Assembly (NCBI RefSeq): GCF_039543245.1
Contig: NZ_BAABJJ010000037.1
Location: forward strand, 1-64,000
Origin: Algibacter_G agarivorans
Lineage (GTDB): Bacteria > Bacteroidota > Bacteroidia > Flavobacteriales > Flavobacteriaceae
Reading direction: 5' to 3'
DNA: 64,000 nucleotides
Below the pieces are notes generated by a model. The model saw nothing but the letters and a program-made list of their open reading frames with translations. It was not told the origin of the DNA and did not search any database. Below are positions 41,515 through 50,400 of this stretch, one piece after another. The position numbers were made by a program, and so were the translations under genes. The number at the start of each line of letters is the position of its first letter. Position 1 is the stretch's first letter.

Positions 41515-42981
41515 TTATAAATCGTTTATAAAACTACCGTAAGGATCTTTAAATTGAACACCTTCAGTAAACCTGTGTTTACTTAACTGTTTAAATTCCA
41601 CTAAAGCCCAAAGCACAAATTCTTTTACAAAATAGCTGTCTTGTTTTAATAAGTTAGGTTGATATTCAGCTAACAAATCATCTAATGGCGAAATAGCATC
41701 CAATAAAGCCTTATACTCTTTATCTCTTAAATCATCTAACAATTCAAAACCATCTTTTTGATTGAAAAACCAAGACACAATATCATCATAAGGGCTCTCC
41801 TCTTCTTGTTTTTGTAGTTTTCCAATCTTAGGAAAAAACTCAGGAAATAAACTTTTTACAGCTTCACCAATTAAATTATAAGCAACCACGGCAGCGCCTT
41901 CTTGCTCACCTTCATAAACCAATTCTACTTTCCCGGTAATAGACGGAATAATACCAACAAAATCGGATAATCGTAATGTGGTTATTCCACCTCCAACCAT
42001 TAAAGACCGTCGCTCTGCTGTGCTTAATAAATTTTCTAAAGCTGTAATACTTAAACGTGCACTTACGCCACTTTTGGCATCGATAAACTCGCTCTCGCGG
42101 GCTTGAAAAACAATTTGTTCTAGCAAATCTCTTGCTAAATCGGGCACTATAACAGATGCTTTCTGGCCTTCAACCACTTTAGCTTCTTGCTCTGTAATCT
42201 GTCTTGCCGTTTCAATATCCGATGGATAATGCGTTAAAATCTGGGAACCAATTCTATCTTTTAAAGGCGTAACAATACTACCGCGATTTGTATAATCTTC
42301 GGGGTTTGCTGTAAATAAAAATTGGATATCTAAAGGTAATCTCAGCTTAAAGCCCCTAATTTGAATATCGCCTTCTTGTAAAATATTAAACAACGCTACT
42401 TGAATTCTAGCTTGCAAATCCGGTAATTCATTAATTACAAAAATGCAACGGTTTGCCCTTGGAATCATACCGTAGTGAATTACCCTATCATCTGCATAGC
42501 TCAGTTTTAAATTAGCCGCTTTAATAGGGTCTACATCTCCAATAATATCAGCGACAGTAACATCTGGCGTAGCCAGCTTTTCGGCAAAACGCTCACTTCG
42601 GTGTAACCATGAAATTGGTGCATCATCTCCTTTTTCTTTTATTAATTCAACTGCATATCTAGAAATTGGCTGTAATGGGTCATCATTAATTTCAGAACCT
42701 TCAACAAAAGGAATATACTCATCTAATAAATTCAACATTAAACGGGCTAAACGTGTTTTTGCTTGTCCACGCAATCCCAATAAATTAATATTATGCCTTG
42801 ATAAAATAGCACGTTCCAACTCTGGTATTACGGTGTTTTCATAGCCGTGAACGCCTTCAAAAGTAGTCTCTTTATTTTTTATTTTCTGAATTAAATTATC
42901 TCTTAACTCATCCTTTATAAATTTGCTTTTGTAACCTGCCTTTATTAATTCGCCTAGTGTTTTTATGTTTTCTATTTTCAT
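41515..42981 (-). CDS. Magnesium-chelatase-like AAA+ ATPase
   Basis: The 488-residue protein has an AAA+ core of the MoxR/ChlI type: Walker A GLRGQAKTR near 69, Walker B CIFVINELPDL near 185 (Glu in ELPD), sensor-1 FLFTANPEDYTNRG near 225, and the lid region SARLSITALENLL. The C-terminal 120 residues are helical and not recognised. ChlI/BchI-type ATPases work with VWA-domain partners to insert metals or remodel proteins, and such a partner is encoded just upstream. No chlorophyll or cobalamin genes are present here, so the target is unknown. Confidence 0.85.
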   Translation of the reverse strand: MKIENIKTLGELIKAGYKSKFIKDELRDNLIQKIKNKETTFEGVHGYENTVIPELERAILSRHNINLLGLRGQAKTRLARLMLNLLDEYIPFVEGSEINDDPLQPISRYAVELIKEKGDDAPISWLHRSERFAEKLATPDVTVADIIGDVDPIKAANLKLSYADDRVIHYGMIPRANRCIFVINELPDLQARIQVALFNILQEGDIQIRGFKLRLPLDIQFLFTANPEDYTNRGSIVTPLKDRIGSQILTHYPSDIETARQITEQEAKVVEGQKASVIVPDLARDLLEQIVFQARESEFIDAKSGVSARLSITALENLLSTAERRSLMVGGGITTLRLSDFVGIIPSITGKVELVYEGEQEGAAVVAYNLIGEAVKSLFPEFFPKIGKLQKQEEESPYDDIVSWFFNQKDGFELLDDLRDKEYKALLDAISPLDDLLAEYQPNLLKQDSYFVKEFVLWALVEFKQLSKHRFTEGVQFKDPYGSFINDL

Positions 42982-43188
42982 ATTTAATTATTTAACCCTC
43001 CGAATTTCGATTATCATCGGAATCCACCTCCCTTAAAAAATTAGGGAGGAACAAGTTCTATTTATACTTTTAATTACTTTTAAATTTTATTTACCATTTT
43101 CACTTTTACTTGCTCTCCTCTTAAATTTAAGAGGAGAATGAATTTCGGTTTTATTTCAAATCGGAAGAAAGAGGAGTTTTATCTTAAA
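42982..43188. repeat. Cluster of palindromic repeats between the VWA and ATPase genes
   Basis: Contains a CCTCCC...GGGAGG hairpin (43027-43049), whose near copy lies at 60418-60438, and a perfect 24-bp palindrome TCTCCTCTTAAA/TTTAAGAGGAGA (43114-43137). No gene. These hairpins lie between two genes expected to be co-expressed and may tune the downstream one. Confidence 0.65.
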
Positions 43189-44316
43189 TTAACCTCTAAT
43201 TCTTTTTTTTCTATTTGTTTCATAATCCTCAAAAATCATTTCACCTAAACCTTTCAAACCTGTATAAAACGCTTTTCCTTGGTTGGCATAGGTAAACTCC
43301 CGTACAAATTGCATTAAGTAATTATCTTGAGCAATCATAAATGTAGTAATAGGAATGTGTAATCGCCTTGCCTGTTGCGCCATAGCATAACACTTATTTA
43401 CAATATGAGTATCTAGACCATTACTATTTTTATAATACTGTCCGTCTGGTAAACGCAAGCAACTTGGTTTTCCGTCGGTTATCATAAAAATTTGTTTATT
43501 GGTGTTTCGTTTTCTGCGTAATAAATCCATTGCCAATTGCAGACCTGCAACGGTGTTAGTGTGATAAGGCCCTACTTTTAAATACGGCAAATCTTTAATT
43601 TCAATCTGCCAAGCGTCGTTACCAAAAACTAAAATATCTAAAGTGTCTTTAGGATATCTTGTGGTAATTAATTCGGCCAATGCCATGGCTACTTTTTTAG
43701 CTGGAGTAATTCTATCTTCTCCATAAAGAATCATACTATGACTAATATCAATCATTAACACGGTACTCATTTGCGATTTGTGTAGCGTTTCTTCAACTAC
43801 TAAATCATCTTCTGATAAAGTAAAATCGCCAATACCATGATTGATTTGGGCATTTTTCAAGCTTTCAGTCATAGATACTTTATCCAAAGCATCACCAAAT
43901 TGATAATTTCTAAAATCGCCGGTATGCTCATCGCCTACTCCTGGGCTTTTACTTTTATGATTGCCTTGCCCACTACGTTTAATTTTTCCAAAAATATGGT
44001 CTAATGCTTGTTGCCGAATAGCTCTTTCTGTTTTTGCAGTAATAGCCATACCTCCTTGTCCTTTATTATCAATTTCTTCTCTTATGTAGCCTTTCTTTTT
44101 AAGGTCTTCAATAAAATCATCAATAGTGTATTCTGATGTGGTGAGTTTGTATTCTTTATCTAATTCTCGCAACCAATCAATGGCTTCGTCAAAATCGCCA
44201 GAAGTATGCGTAATTAATTCTTTAAAAATATCAAAAAGCTTATCAAAAGGTGATAGATTTGGTGCTTCATATTTTTTAAATACAAAACCTTTTCTGGAAG
44301 TTTTAATGTTTTTCAT
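43189..44316 (-). CDS. VWA-domain protein, partner of the AAA+ ATPase
   Basis: The 375-residue protein has an N-terminal helical half and a C-terminal von Willebrand A domain with an intact metal site: Asp190-x-Ser192-x-Ser194 in MIDISHSM, a Thr in HTNTVAGLQLAMDLL and Asp in FMITDGKPSCL. A glycine- and lysine-rich linker (GKIKRSGQGNHKSKSPG) lies before the VWA domain. Paired AAA+/VWA genes are common in Bacteroidetes, and the pair is analogous to ChlI/ChlD or RavA/ViaA. The cellular job is unknown. It lies 88 bp after the Crp/Fnr gene with an inverted repeat in the gap. Confidence 0.85.
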   Translation of the reverse strand: MKNIKTSRKGFVFKKYEAPNLSPFDKLFDIFKELITHTSGDFDEAIDWLRELDKEYKLTTSEYTIDDFIEDLKKKGYIREEIDNKGQGGMAITAKTERAIRQQALDHIFGKIKRSGQGNHKSKSPGVGDEHTGDFRNYQFGDALDKVSMTESLKNAQINHGIGDFTLSEDDLVVEETLHKSQMSTVLMIDISHSMILYGEDRITPAKKVAMALAELITTRYPKDTLDILVFGNDAWQIEIKDLPYLKVGPYHTNTVAGLQLAMDLLRRKRNTNKQIFMITDGKPSCLRLPDGQYYKNSNGLDTHIVNKCYAMAQQARRLHIPITTFMIAQDNYLMQFVREFTYANQGKAFYTGLKGLGEMIFEDYETNRKKRIRG

Positions 44317-44320
44317 AGCT

Positions 44321-44345
44321 GTATAAAAATACTATATTTTTATAC
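44321..44345. promoter_or_regulatory. 11-bp inverted repeat upstream of the VWA gene
   Basis: GTATAAAAATA and TATTTTTATAC are perfect inverted copies with a CTA spacer, ending 4 bp before the VWA start codon. It could be an operator or a weak terminator for the upstream fnr-type gene; no T-tract follows. Confidence 0.45.
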
Positions 44346-44404
44346 AAAATGTTGAATCTAGTAATTAGATTTATCTATACTTTAACAAGGATTTTAAATA
44401 ATTG

Positions 44405-45082
44405 CTATTCAACACGTTTTAAACCTTCTAAGTTTTCTATTTTTATATACTTACCAACTGTAGAAATTAGTTTTTCTTTTTTTAATTGAGACAAAACACG
44501 TATCGCTGATTCTGTAGCTGTACCAACAATATTCGCATAGTCTTCTCTAGAAAGCAATACACTTAGCGTACCATCAGGATTTACACCAAAACTATCGTGA
44601 ATATAAACTAAAGCCTCCGCAAGTCTTTGCTTTACAGACTTTTGAGCCATATTAACAATAATATTATCAGCTTCCTTTAAATCGTGTGCCATATCTTTCA
44701 ACACGTCAAAAGAAAACTTTGGGTTTTTTTGAAGATCGGCAATAATCTCACTTTTAGGAATAAAACAAACTTCCATATCATTTAATGCTACCGCTTGTAA
44801 ATTAGAACTTTCATCACTAATTAATGAACGCTGCCCAAGTAATTGGCCTTTAACAACCATTTTAACTATTTGATCTTTTCCGTTTTCGCTTAATTTGGAT
44901 AGTTTACAAATGCCATCCTTAACACAATATACACCATTTAAAACTTCGCCTTCTTCAAAAATAATTGACCCTTTTTTAATCTTTTTAGAAGTTTTACAAC
45001 CAGATATACGTATTAGTTCATCTTTAGTTAAAGACTTCAAAGAGTTAAATTGCTTAATAATACATTGTTCGCACTTGCCCAT
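44405..45082 (-). CDS. Crp/Fnr-family transcriptional regulator, likely oxygen-responsive
   Basis: The 225-residue protein has a cyclic-nucleotide-binding-like sensor domain (GSIIFEEGEVLNGVYCVKDG), a dimer helix and a C-terminal winged helix (LSREDYANIVGTATESAIR). Glu and Arg in the recognition helix (ESAIR) are spaced like the DNA-contacting pair of FNR and CRP. Cysteines Cys4, Cys7, Cys29, Cys53, Cys59 and one near 110 could bind an iron-sulfur cluster, but the classical C-x2-C-x5-C pattern is not exact. Divergent from ccoI, with an FNR-type palindrome between them. It is the likely factor acting on the FNR-type sites at pflB, ccoS, hemN and perhaps ppdK. Confidence 0.9.
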   Translation of the reverse strand: MGKCEQCIIKQFNSLKSLTKDELIRISGCKTSKKIKKGSIIFEEGEVLNGVYCVKDGICKLSKLSENGKDQIVKMVVKGQLLGQRSLISDESSNLQAVALNDMEVCFIPKSEIIADLQKNPKFSFDVLKDMAHDLKEADNIIVNMAQKSVKQRLAEALVYIHDSFGVNPDGTLSVLLSREDYANIVGTATESAIRVLSQLKKEKLISTVGKYIKIENLEGLKRVE

Positions 45083-45118
45083 GGTAAAAAATTAAAGTAG
45101 TGTAAAAATAAAGAAAAC

Positions 45119-45132
45119 ATGACAAATATCAT
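45119..45132. promoter_or_regulatory. FNR-type site between fnr and ccoI
   Basis: ATGACAAATATCAT differs from a perfect palindrome at one outer pair plus the centre. It is 36 bp upstream of the fnr-type start. Its centre is 32 bp from a TATTTTCG box (45154-45161) facing ccoI. It may activate ccoI and autoregulate fnr. Confidence 0.6.
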
Positions 45133-45153
45133 ATATAAAAAGCACTTGTTTTG

Positions 45154-45161
45154 TATTTTCG
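45154..45161 (+). promoter_or_regulatory. -7-like box for ccoI
   Basis: TATTTTCG is one mismatch from TAnnTTTG, placed 26 bases before the ccoI ATG and 32 bp from the FNR-type centre. Confidence 0.4.
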
Positions 45162-45186
45162 CAAAAGGTATAAATGAGCAAATTTT

Positions 45187-47562
45187 ATGGGGCATAAAAC
45201 ATGTTTCCACTGTGGATTAGATTCAACATCTTCCGAAATAACTTATGATGAAAAATCATTTTGTTGTAATGGTTGCAAAACTGTTTACGAGATTTTTTCT
45301 ATAAACGATTTAACATGCTATTATGATTTACAGAAAGCCGCTGGTGCCAAACCAAGTGATATAGAAGGCAAATACAACTTCCTAGATAATGATAAAATTG
45401 TTGAAAGTTTATTAGAATTTAATGACGAAAAAACACAGATTGCAACAGTTTATATTCCTCATATCCATTGCAGTTCTTGTATTTGGATCCTTGAAAACCT
45501 AAACAAAATAGCACCTTCAATAAGTGCTTCTATAGTAAATTTTGGAAAGAAAACAGTTCGCATTACTTATAATAGCGAAAGCTTCTCTTTAAAACAAGTT
45601 GTTAAATTATTAAGTAGTATTGGCTACGAACCTTTTATAAGTCTGGACGATTTTAGCGTTGGCAAAAAAAATACCGACAGGTCGCTTATTTACAAATTAG
45701 GCATTGCCGGTTTTGCCTTTGGGAACATTATGTTTTTATCGTTTCCAGAATATTTTCAGGTTTCTGGTTTTTGGATTGAAACCTACGCTCCTATTTTTAG
45801 ATGGCTGATGTTTACTTTTTCGCTTCCTGTTGTATTTTATTCGGCACAAGATTATTTTATTTCTGCATATAAAGGATTGCGCTCTAACATATTAAATATT
45901 GATGTACCCATTGCTTTAGGTGTAACCGTTTTATTTTTAAGAAGTACAACCGAAATTATTTTTAATTTAGGTACAGGATTTTTTGATAGTTTATCTGGAC
46001 TCATTTTTTTCTTGCTTCTTGGAAAATTTTTTCAACAAAAAACCTATACTTTTTTATCATTTGAAAGGGATTACAAATCATATTTCCCTATTGGGATTAC
46101 TAAAATAAATGCTGATGGAAAGGAGGAATCTGTTCAAGTTTACGATATTGAAAAAGGTGACAGATTGCTCATTAGAAATGAAGAACTTATTCCTGTAGAT
46201 TGCATTCTTATAAATGGCAAGGCCCATATTGATTATAGTTTTGTAACAGGAGAATCTGAAGCCGTATCAAAAAAATCTGGTGATAAATTATTTGCAGGAG
46301 GGAAACAACTAAACTCTAGTATTGAAGTTGATGTTTTAAAAACCGTTGAACAAAGTTATTTAACCCAACTGTGGAGTAACGATGTATTTAACAAAAATAA
46401 AGAAGACAGCTTTACGACACTAACCAACGCTATTAGTAAAAAATTCACCATTGCCGTTTTAAGCATCGCGTTTATAGCAACTGCCTTTTGGTTATTTAAT
46501 GATGCCTCAAAAGCATTGAATGTGTTTACAGCGGTTCTAATTATTGCTTGCCCGTGTGCCATTGCCTTAGCAGCTCCTTTTACATTTGGGAATTTATTAC
46601 GCATATTCGGTAAGCTAAAATTCTATGCAAAAAATGCTTCTGTTATTGAACAATTAGCAGCTGTCGACACTATTATTTTTGATAAAACTGGAACAATTAC
46701 CGCAAACAAAGAAACCCATATAGACTATGAAGGCTTAGAGCTTTCTGGCAATGAAGAATCTTTGCTTAAAAGCACTTTACGGAATTCTAATCATCCACTT
46801 AGTCGCTCTTTATACTCGCTTTTAAACGAACATAACATTGTGACTTTAGACACCTACCAAGAACACATAGGAAAGGGCATGGAAGCACGACACGAGCAAG
46901 ATTCTATAAAAATCGGGTCTGCGCCTTTTGTTGGGTTTGCTTCTGAAACGGCTACATTAAACACAGCAGTCCATGTAAGTACCAACAATCAATACAAGGG
47001 GAAATTTACGTTTTATAATAAATATCGAAAAGGGCTTTCTAAACTTTTTAAAAGGCTGAAAAGAGATTACGACTTGGTCATTTTATCGGGCGACAATGCA
47101 GGCGAAAAGGAAAACTTGACAAAGTTATTACCAGCTAAAACTAAATTATTTTTTAATCAGAAACCTGAGGACAAATTAGAATACATAAAACACCACCAAA
47201 ACTCTGGAGCAAAAGTTTTAATGATTGGTGATGGGCTGAACGATGCTGGAGCATTGGCACAAAGCAATGTAGGTATTGCCATTTCAGAAAATGTAAATGT
47301 GTTTTCGCCCGCCTGTGATGCTATTTTGGATGCTTCAAAATTCAACCAATTATTCAAATTTATAAAAGCTTCAAAATCGTCTATAAAAATTATTAAATGG
47401 AGTTTTGTTTTTTCATTTATTTATAATATCATTGGGCTATATTTTGCGGTTACTGGTCAATTAGCTCCAGTAATAGCTGCCATATTAATGCCTTTAAGTT
47501 CGATTAGTATTGTAGTGTTTACAACAATTTGCACGAATGTTTTAGGTAGAAAATTGACCTAA
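45187..47562 (+). CDS. ccoI: Copper-translocating P-type ATPase for cbb3 oxidase assembly
   Basis: Moves copper across the inner membrane for insertion into the cbb3 oxidase. The 791-residue protein begins with the CcoI-specific cysteine region (CFHCGLD, CCNGCKTVY). A heavy-metal domain follows with Cys95-x2-Cys98 in HIHCSSCIW, then eight membrane helices with the CPC ion motif at 455-457 (IIACPCAIALAAPF). The phosphorylation site is Asp499 in DKTGT, and GDGLNDAGAL lies near 680. It opens the cco gene cluster and diverges from the Crp/Fnr gene, with an FNR-type site in the shared region. Confidence 0.95.
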   Translation: MGHKTCFHCGLDSTSSEITYDEKSFCCNGCKTVYEIFSINDLTCYYDLQKAAGAKPSDIEGKYNFLDNDKIVESLLEFNDEKTQIATVYIPHIHCSSCIWILENLNKIAPSISASIVNFGKKTVRITYNSESFSLKQVVKLLSSIGYEPFISLDDFSVGKKNTDRSLIYKLGIAGFAFGNIMFLSFPEYFQVSGFWIETYAPIFRWLMFTFSLPVVFYSAQDYFISAYKGLRSNILNIDVPIALGVTVLFLRSTTEIIFNLGTGFFDSLSGLIFFLLLGKFFQQKTYTFLSFERDYKSYFPIGITKINADGKEESVQVYDIEKGDRLLIRNEELIPVDCILINGKAHIDYSFVTGESEAVSKKSGDKLFAGGKQLNSSIEVDVLKTVEQSYLTQLWSNDVFNKNKEDSFTTLTNAISKKFTIAVLSIAFIATAFWLFNDASKALNVFTAVLIIACPCAIALAAPFTFGNLLRIFGKLKFYAKNASVIEQLAAVDTIIFDKTGTITANKETHIDYEGLELSGNEESLLKSTLRNSNHPLSRSLYSLLNEHNIVTLDTYQEHIGKGMEARHEQDSIKIGSAPFVGFASETATLNTAVHVSTNNQYKGKFTFYNKYRKGLSKLFKRLKRDYDLVILSGDNAGEKENLTKLLPAKTKLFFNQKPEDKLEYIKHHQNSGAKVLMIGDGLNDAGALAQSNVGIAISENVNVFSPACDAILDASKFNQLFKFIKASKSSIKIIKWSFVFSFIYNIIGLYFAVTGQLAPVIAAILMPLSSISIVVFTTICTNVLGRKLT

Positions 47563-47737
47563 TATTAAAAAAGAGATTTTGGCAAACAAGTGAGTTAGCC
47601 CTTCCGGCAGGCAGGGATTGCAGCGTCATCCTTTTTTGAGTCACGAGAAAAAGATATAGCGAAAAGCCCACCCGTTGTGGTAACCTACCAACAGGCAGGC
47701 GCCCAAAGAAAATTAGAATGATTACAAATAAGAAAAC

Positions 47738-47751
47738 ATGATAAATGTCAT
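47738..47751 (+). promoter_or_regulatory. FNR-type site upstream of ccoS-ccoNOQP
   Basis: ATGATAAATGTCAT, extended to AACATGATAAATGTCATGTT, is the best palindrome of the set. Its centre is 33.0 bp upstream of the -7 box centre, predicting -41. Confidence 0.75.
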
Positions 47752-47773
47752 GTTTTACAAAATAGTATGAAAG

Positions 47774-47781
47774 TACTTTTG
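47774..47781 (+). promoter_or_regulatory. -7 box for ccoS-ccoNOQP
   Basis: TACTTTTG matches TAnnTTTG, 21 bases before the ccoS ATG and 33 bp from the FNR-type centre. Confidence 0.65.
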
Positions 47782-47801
47782 ATCTATAACTTCAAGTAGG
47801 T

Positions 47802-47987
47802 ATGAGTGTTATATATATTTTACTAACTATTAGTATTATTGTTGCTCTTGTTTTTTTTGTAGCCTTTATTGTGGCTGTAAAAAATGGACAGTTTGACGAT
47901 AGCTACACCCCTTCCGTTCGCATGTTATTTGAAGACGAACTCATTAAAGAAAAACCAAAAAAAACAATACTAACCAAAAAAGAATAA
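47802..47987 (+). CDS. ccoS: cbb3 oxidase maturation protein CcoS
   Basis: A 61-residue single-span membrane protein (hydrophobic segment about 2-24) with the CcoS pattern of a short charged tail: AVKNGQFDDSYTPSVRMLF corresponds to the usual W/VKxGQFDDLExPAxR element. CcoS is needed for cofactor insertion into cbb3 oxidase. It lies between ccoI and ccoNO, 10 bp before the latter, and heads the transcript from the FNR-controlled promoter. Confidence 0.92.
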   Translation: MSVIYILLTISIIVALVFFVAFIVAVKNGQFDDSYTPSVRMLFEDELIKEKPKKTILTKKE

Positions 47988-47997
47988 TATTTCAATT

Positions 47998-50190
47998 ATG
48001 GAGATGCAACAGTTTCATTACGATAATAAAATCGTTAAAAAATTCCTCTATGCTACAATAATTTTTGGAGTTGTAGGCATGGCAGTAGGTTTGCTACTTG
48101 CTTTTATGTTTCTATTCCCAAATCTTACCGACGGTATTTCGTGGCTTAGTTTTGGTCGTTTAAGACCTTTACATACCAATGCCGTTATTTTCGCTTTTGT
48201 TGGAAATGCCATGTTTGCTGGTATTTATTATTCGCTACAGCGTTTGTTAAAAGCACGTATGGCAAGCAACCTTTTAAGTAATATTAACTTCTGGGGTTGG
48301 CAACTTATTATTGTTGCAGCTGCCATCAGTTTACCTTTAGGCTATTCAACTTCAAAGGAATATGCTGAATTAGAATGGCCAATAGATATAGCCATTGCAT
48401 TAATTTGGGTGGTTTTTGGTGTGAATATGATTTGGACCATTTTAAAAAGAAGACAACGCCATTTATACGTTGCTATTTGGTTTTACATTGCTACGTTTGT
48501 TACCGTTGCCGTACTTCATATATTTAATAGTTTAGAATTGCCTGTAAGCGCAATGAAAAGTTATTCGGTTTACGCTGGTGTTCAAGATGCTTTAGTACAA
48601 TGGTGGTACGGACACAATGCGGTGGCCTTCTTTTTAACAACGCCTTTTTTAGGATTGATGTATTATTTTGTACCGAAAGCAGCAAATAGACCTGTTTACT
48701 CCTATAGATTATCTATCGTGCATTTCTGGTCGCTGATATTTCTTTATATCTGGGCTGGACCACATCACTTATTATATACAGCGTTACCAGAATGGGCGCA
48801 GAATTTAGGTGTTGCTTTTTCTGTGATGCTTTTAATGCCGTCTTGGGGTGGTATGATAAATGGACTTTTAACCTTACGCGGTGCTTGGGATAAAGTAAGA
48901 ACCGACCCTGTTTTAAAATTCATGGTTGTAGCTATTACTGGTTATGGTATGGCAACATTTGAAGGGCCTACACTATCATTAAAAAGTGTAAATGCCGTAG
49001 CCCACTTTACCGATTGGATTATTGCACACGTACACGTGGGCGCATTAGCATGGAATGGTTTTATGGCGTTTGGTATTATTTATTACCTCATCCCTCGCTT
49101 ATTTAAAACAAAAATGTACTCGTTAGCCTTGTCAAATTTACATTTCTGGTTAGGCACATTAGGTATCATTATCTATGCGCTACCCATGTATGTTGCTGGT
49201 TTTACGCAATATTCTATGTGGCAACAATTTAATCCAGATGGCACTTTAGTTTATGGTAACTTTTTAGAAACCGTTACTGAAATCATCCCGATGTACTGGA
49301 TGCGTGCTATTGGTGGTACACTATATATCATTGGTATGTTCATCTTGGTTTACAATGTTATAATGACAGTTAAACAAGGTAGTAAAGTTGAAGATGAATT
49401 AGCAGAAGCAGCTGCTTTAGAGCGCGTAACTAAAAAACGCACTTCTGGTGAAGGTTGGCATACATGGTTAGAGCGTAGACCTATTCAATTAACCATTTTA
49501 GCTACAGTTGCTATTTTAATTGGTGGTATTATTCAAATTGTGCCAACTATTATGGTAAAATCGAACATCCCAACCATATCTAGTGTAAAACCTTATACGC
49601 CGCTAGAGTTAGAAGGTAGAGATATTTATATTCGTGAAGGCTGTGTGGGTTGCCACTCACAAATGATTCGTCCGTTTAGACATGAAGTAGAGCGTTACGG
49701 CGAATATTCAAAAGCTGGTGAGTTTGTTTACGACCATCCGTTCCTTTGGGGAAGTAAACGTACAGGTCCTGATTTACACAGAATTGGTGCAAAATATTCA
49801 GATAACTGGCACTTCAATCACATGTACGATCCACAAAGTACCTCATCCGGTTCTATTATGCCACGCTATCCTTGGTTAATAACAGGTTCATCTAGTAAAC
49901 TTGACAAATCGATGACAGAGGCAAAAATGGAAGCTATGGTTACACTAGGCGTACCTTATACAGATGAAGACATTGCCAATGCGCAACAAAACATGTTAGA
50001 TCAAGGAGCTCAAATTGAAGAAAACCTGCATAACGACCCAGATTTTGCTAAAACTTATGAAGCAGACAAAAAATATGCTTCTGATAATGGCGAAACGTTT
50101 ATAGAAATGAAAAACAGAGAAATTGTTGCACTTATAGCTTATTTACAGCGATTGGGAACTGATATTCACGTAAAACCTGAGCAACAATAA
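47998..50190 (+). CDS. ccoN: cbb3 cytochrome c oxidase, fused subunits I and II (CcoN-CcoO)
   Basis: The 730-residue protein joins the haem-copper catalytic subunit with the monohaem subunit. Residues 1-470 carry 12 or more membrane helices and the CcoN histidine ligands (RPLHTNAVIFAFVGNAMF; WWYGHNAVAFFLT; GPHHLLY; HVHVGALAWNG). After a linker and one helix near 500-525, the CcoO part has a single c-type haem site Cys549-x2-Cys552-His553 in REGCVGCHSQMIRPFRHE. The fusion is usual in Bacteroidetes. It is the terminal oxidase for low oxygen, pumping protons at the inner membrane. Confidence 0.96.
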   Translation: MEMQQFHYDNKIVKKFLYATIIFGVVGMAVGLLLAFMFLFPNLTDGISWLSFGRLRPLHTNAVIFAFVGNAMFAGIYYSLQRLLKARMASNLLSNINFWGWQLIIVAAAISLPLGYSTSKEYAELEWPIDIAIALIWVVFGVNMIWTILKRRQRHLYVAIWFYIATFVTVAVLHIFNSLELPVSAMKSYSVYAGVQDALVQWWYGHNAVAFFLTTPFLGLMYYFVPKAANRPVYSYRLSIVHFWSLIFLYIWAGPHHLLYTALPEWAQNLGVAFSVMLLMPSWGGMINGLLTLRGAWDKVRTDPVLKFMVVAITGYGMATFEGPTLSLKSVNAVAHFTDWIIAHVHVGALAWNGFMAFGIIYYLIPRLFKTKMYSLALSNLHFWLGTLGIIIYALPMYVAGFTQYSMWQQFNPDGTLVYGNFLETVTEIIPMYWMRAIGGTLYIIGMFILVYNVIMTVKQGSKVEDELAEAAALERVTKKRTSGEGWHTWLERRPIQLTILATVAILIGGIIQIVPTIMVKSNIPTISSVKPYTPLELEGRDIYIREGCVGCHSQMIRPFRHEVERYGEYSKAGEFVYDHPFLWGSKRTGPDLHRIGAKYSDNWHFNHMYDPQSTSSGSIMPRYPWLITGSSSKLDKSMTEAKMEAMVTLGVPYTDEDIANAQQNMLDQGAQIEENLHNDPDFAKTYEADKKYASDNGETFIEMKNREIVALIAYLQRLGTDIHVKPEQQ

Positions 50191-50214
50191 TAACCATCAA
50201 AATTATTCAAAACC

Positions 50215-50400
50215 ATGTTGAAATTTGTAAAAAACCATATGGAGAGTATTGCAGGAATCGAGATTTATCCGATGATCTCTCTACTCATCTTCTTTACTTT
50301 TTTTGTACTACTTTTTTGGTGGGTTATTACCGCTAAAAAAGACTATATAAAAAACGTAAGTAACCTTCCTTTAGACAACCAAAACGACGATATATTATGA
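50215..50400 (+). CDS. ccoQ: cbb3 oxidase subunit CcoQ-like
   Basis: A 61-residue single-span protein (helix about 20-40, ISLLIFFTFFVLLFWWVI) ending in a charged tail, of the FixQ/CcoQ type. It stabilises the oxidase complex in other bacteria. It lies 24 bp after ccoNO and overlaps ccoP by ATGA, so translation is coupled. Confidence 0.85.
   Translation: MLKFVKNHMESIAGIEIYPMISLLIFFTFFVLLFWWVITAKKDYIKNVSNLPLDNQNDDIL

Larger units (their letters stand above)
47563..47801. repeat. Palindrome-rich repeat between ccoI and ccoS, followed by the ccoS promoter
   Basis: The first 150 bases hold GGCAGGCAG half-repeats (near 47605 and 47692) and a GC-richer block containing GATATAGCGAAAAGCCC. It is similar in style to the block at 52905-53010, which has AGTGAAAGCCCGACCC. 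The last 70 bases hold the FNR-type site and -7 box of ccoS. Confidence 0.6.

Noticed and set aside
45174..45197. Seven-codon leader peptide overlapping the ccoI start
   Set aside because: ATGAGCAAATTTTATGGG opens a tiny frame that stops inside ccoI, but the peptide has no regulatory codon run and its overlap can arise by chance.
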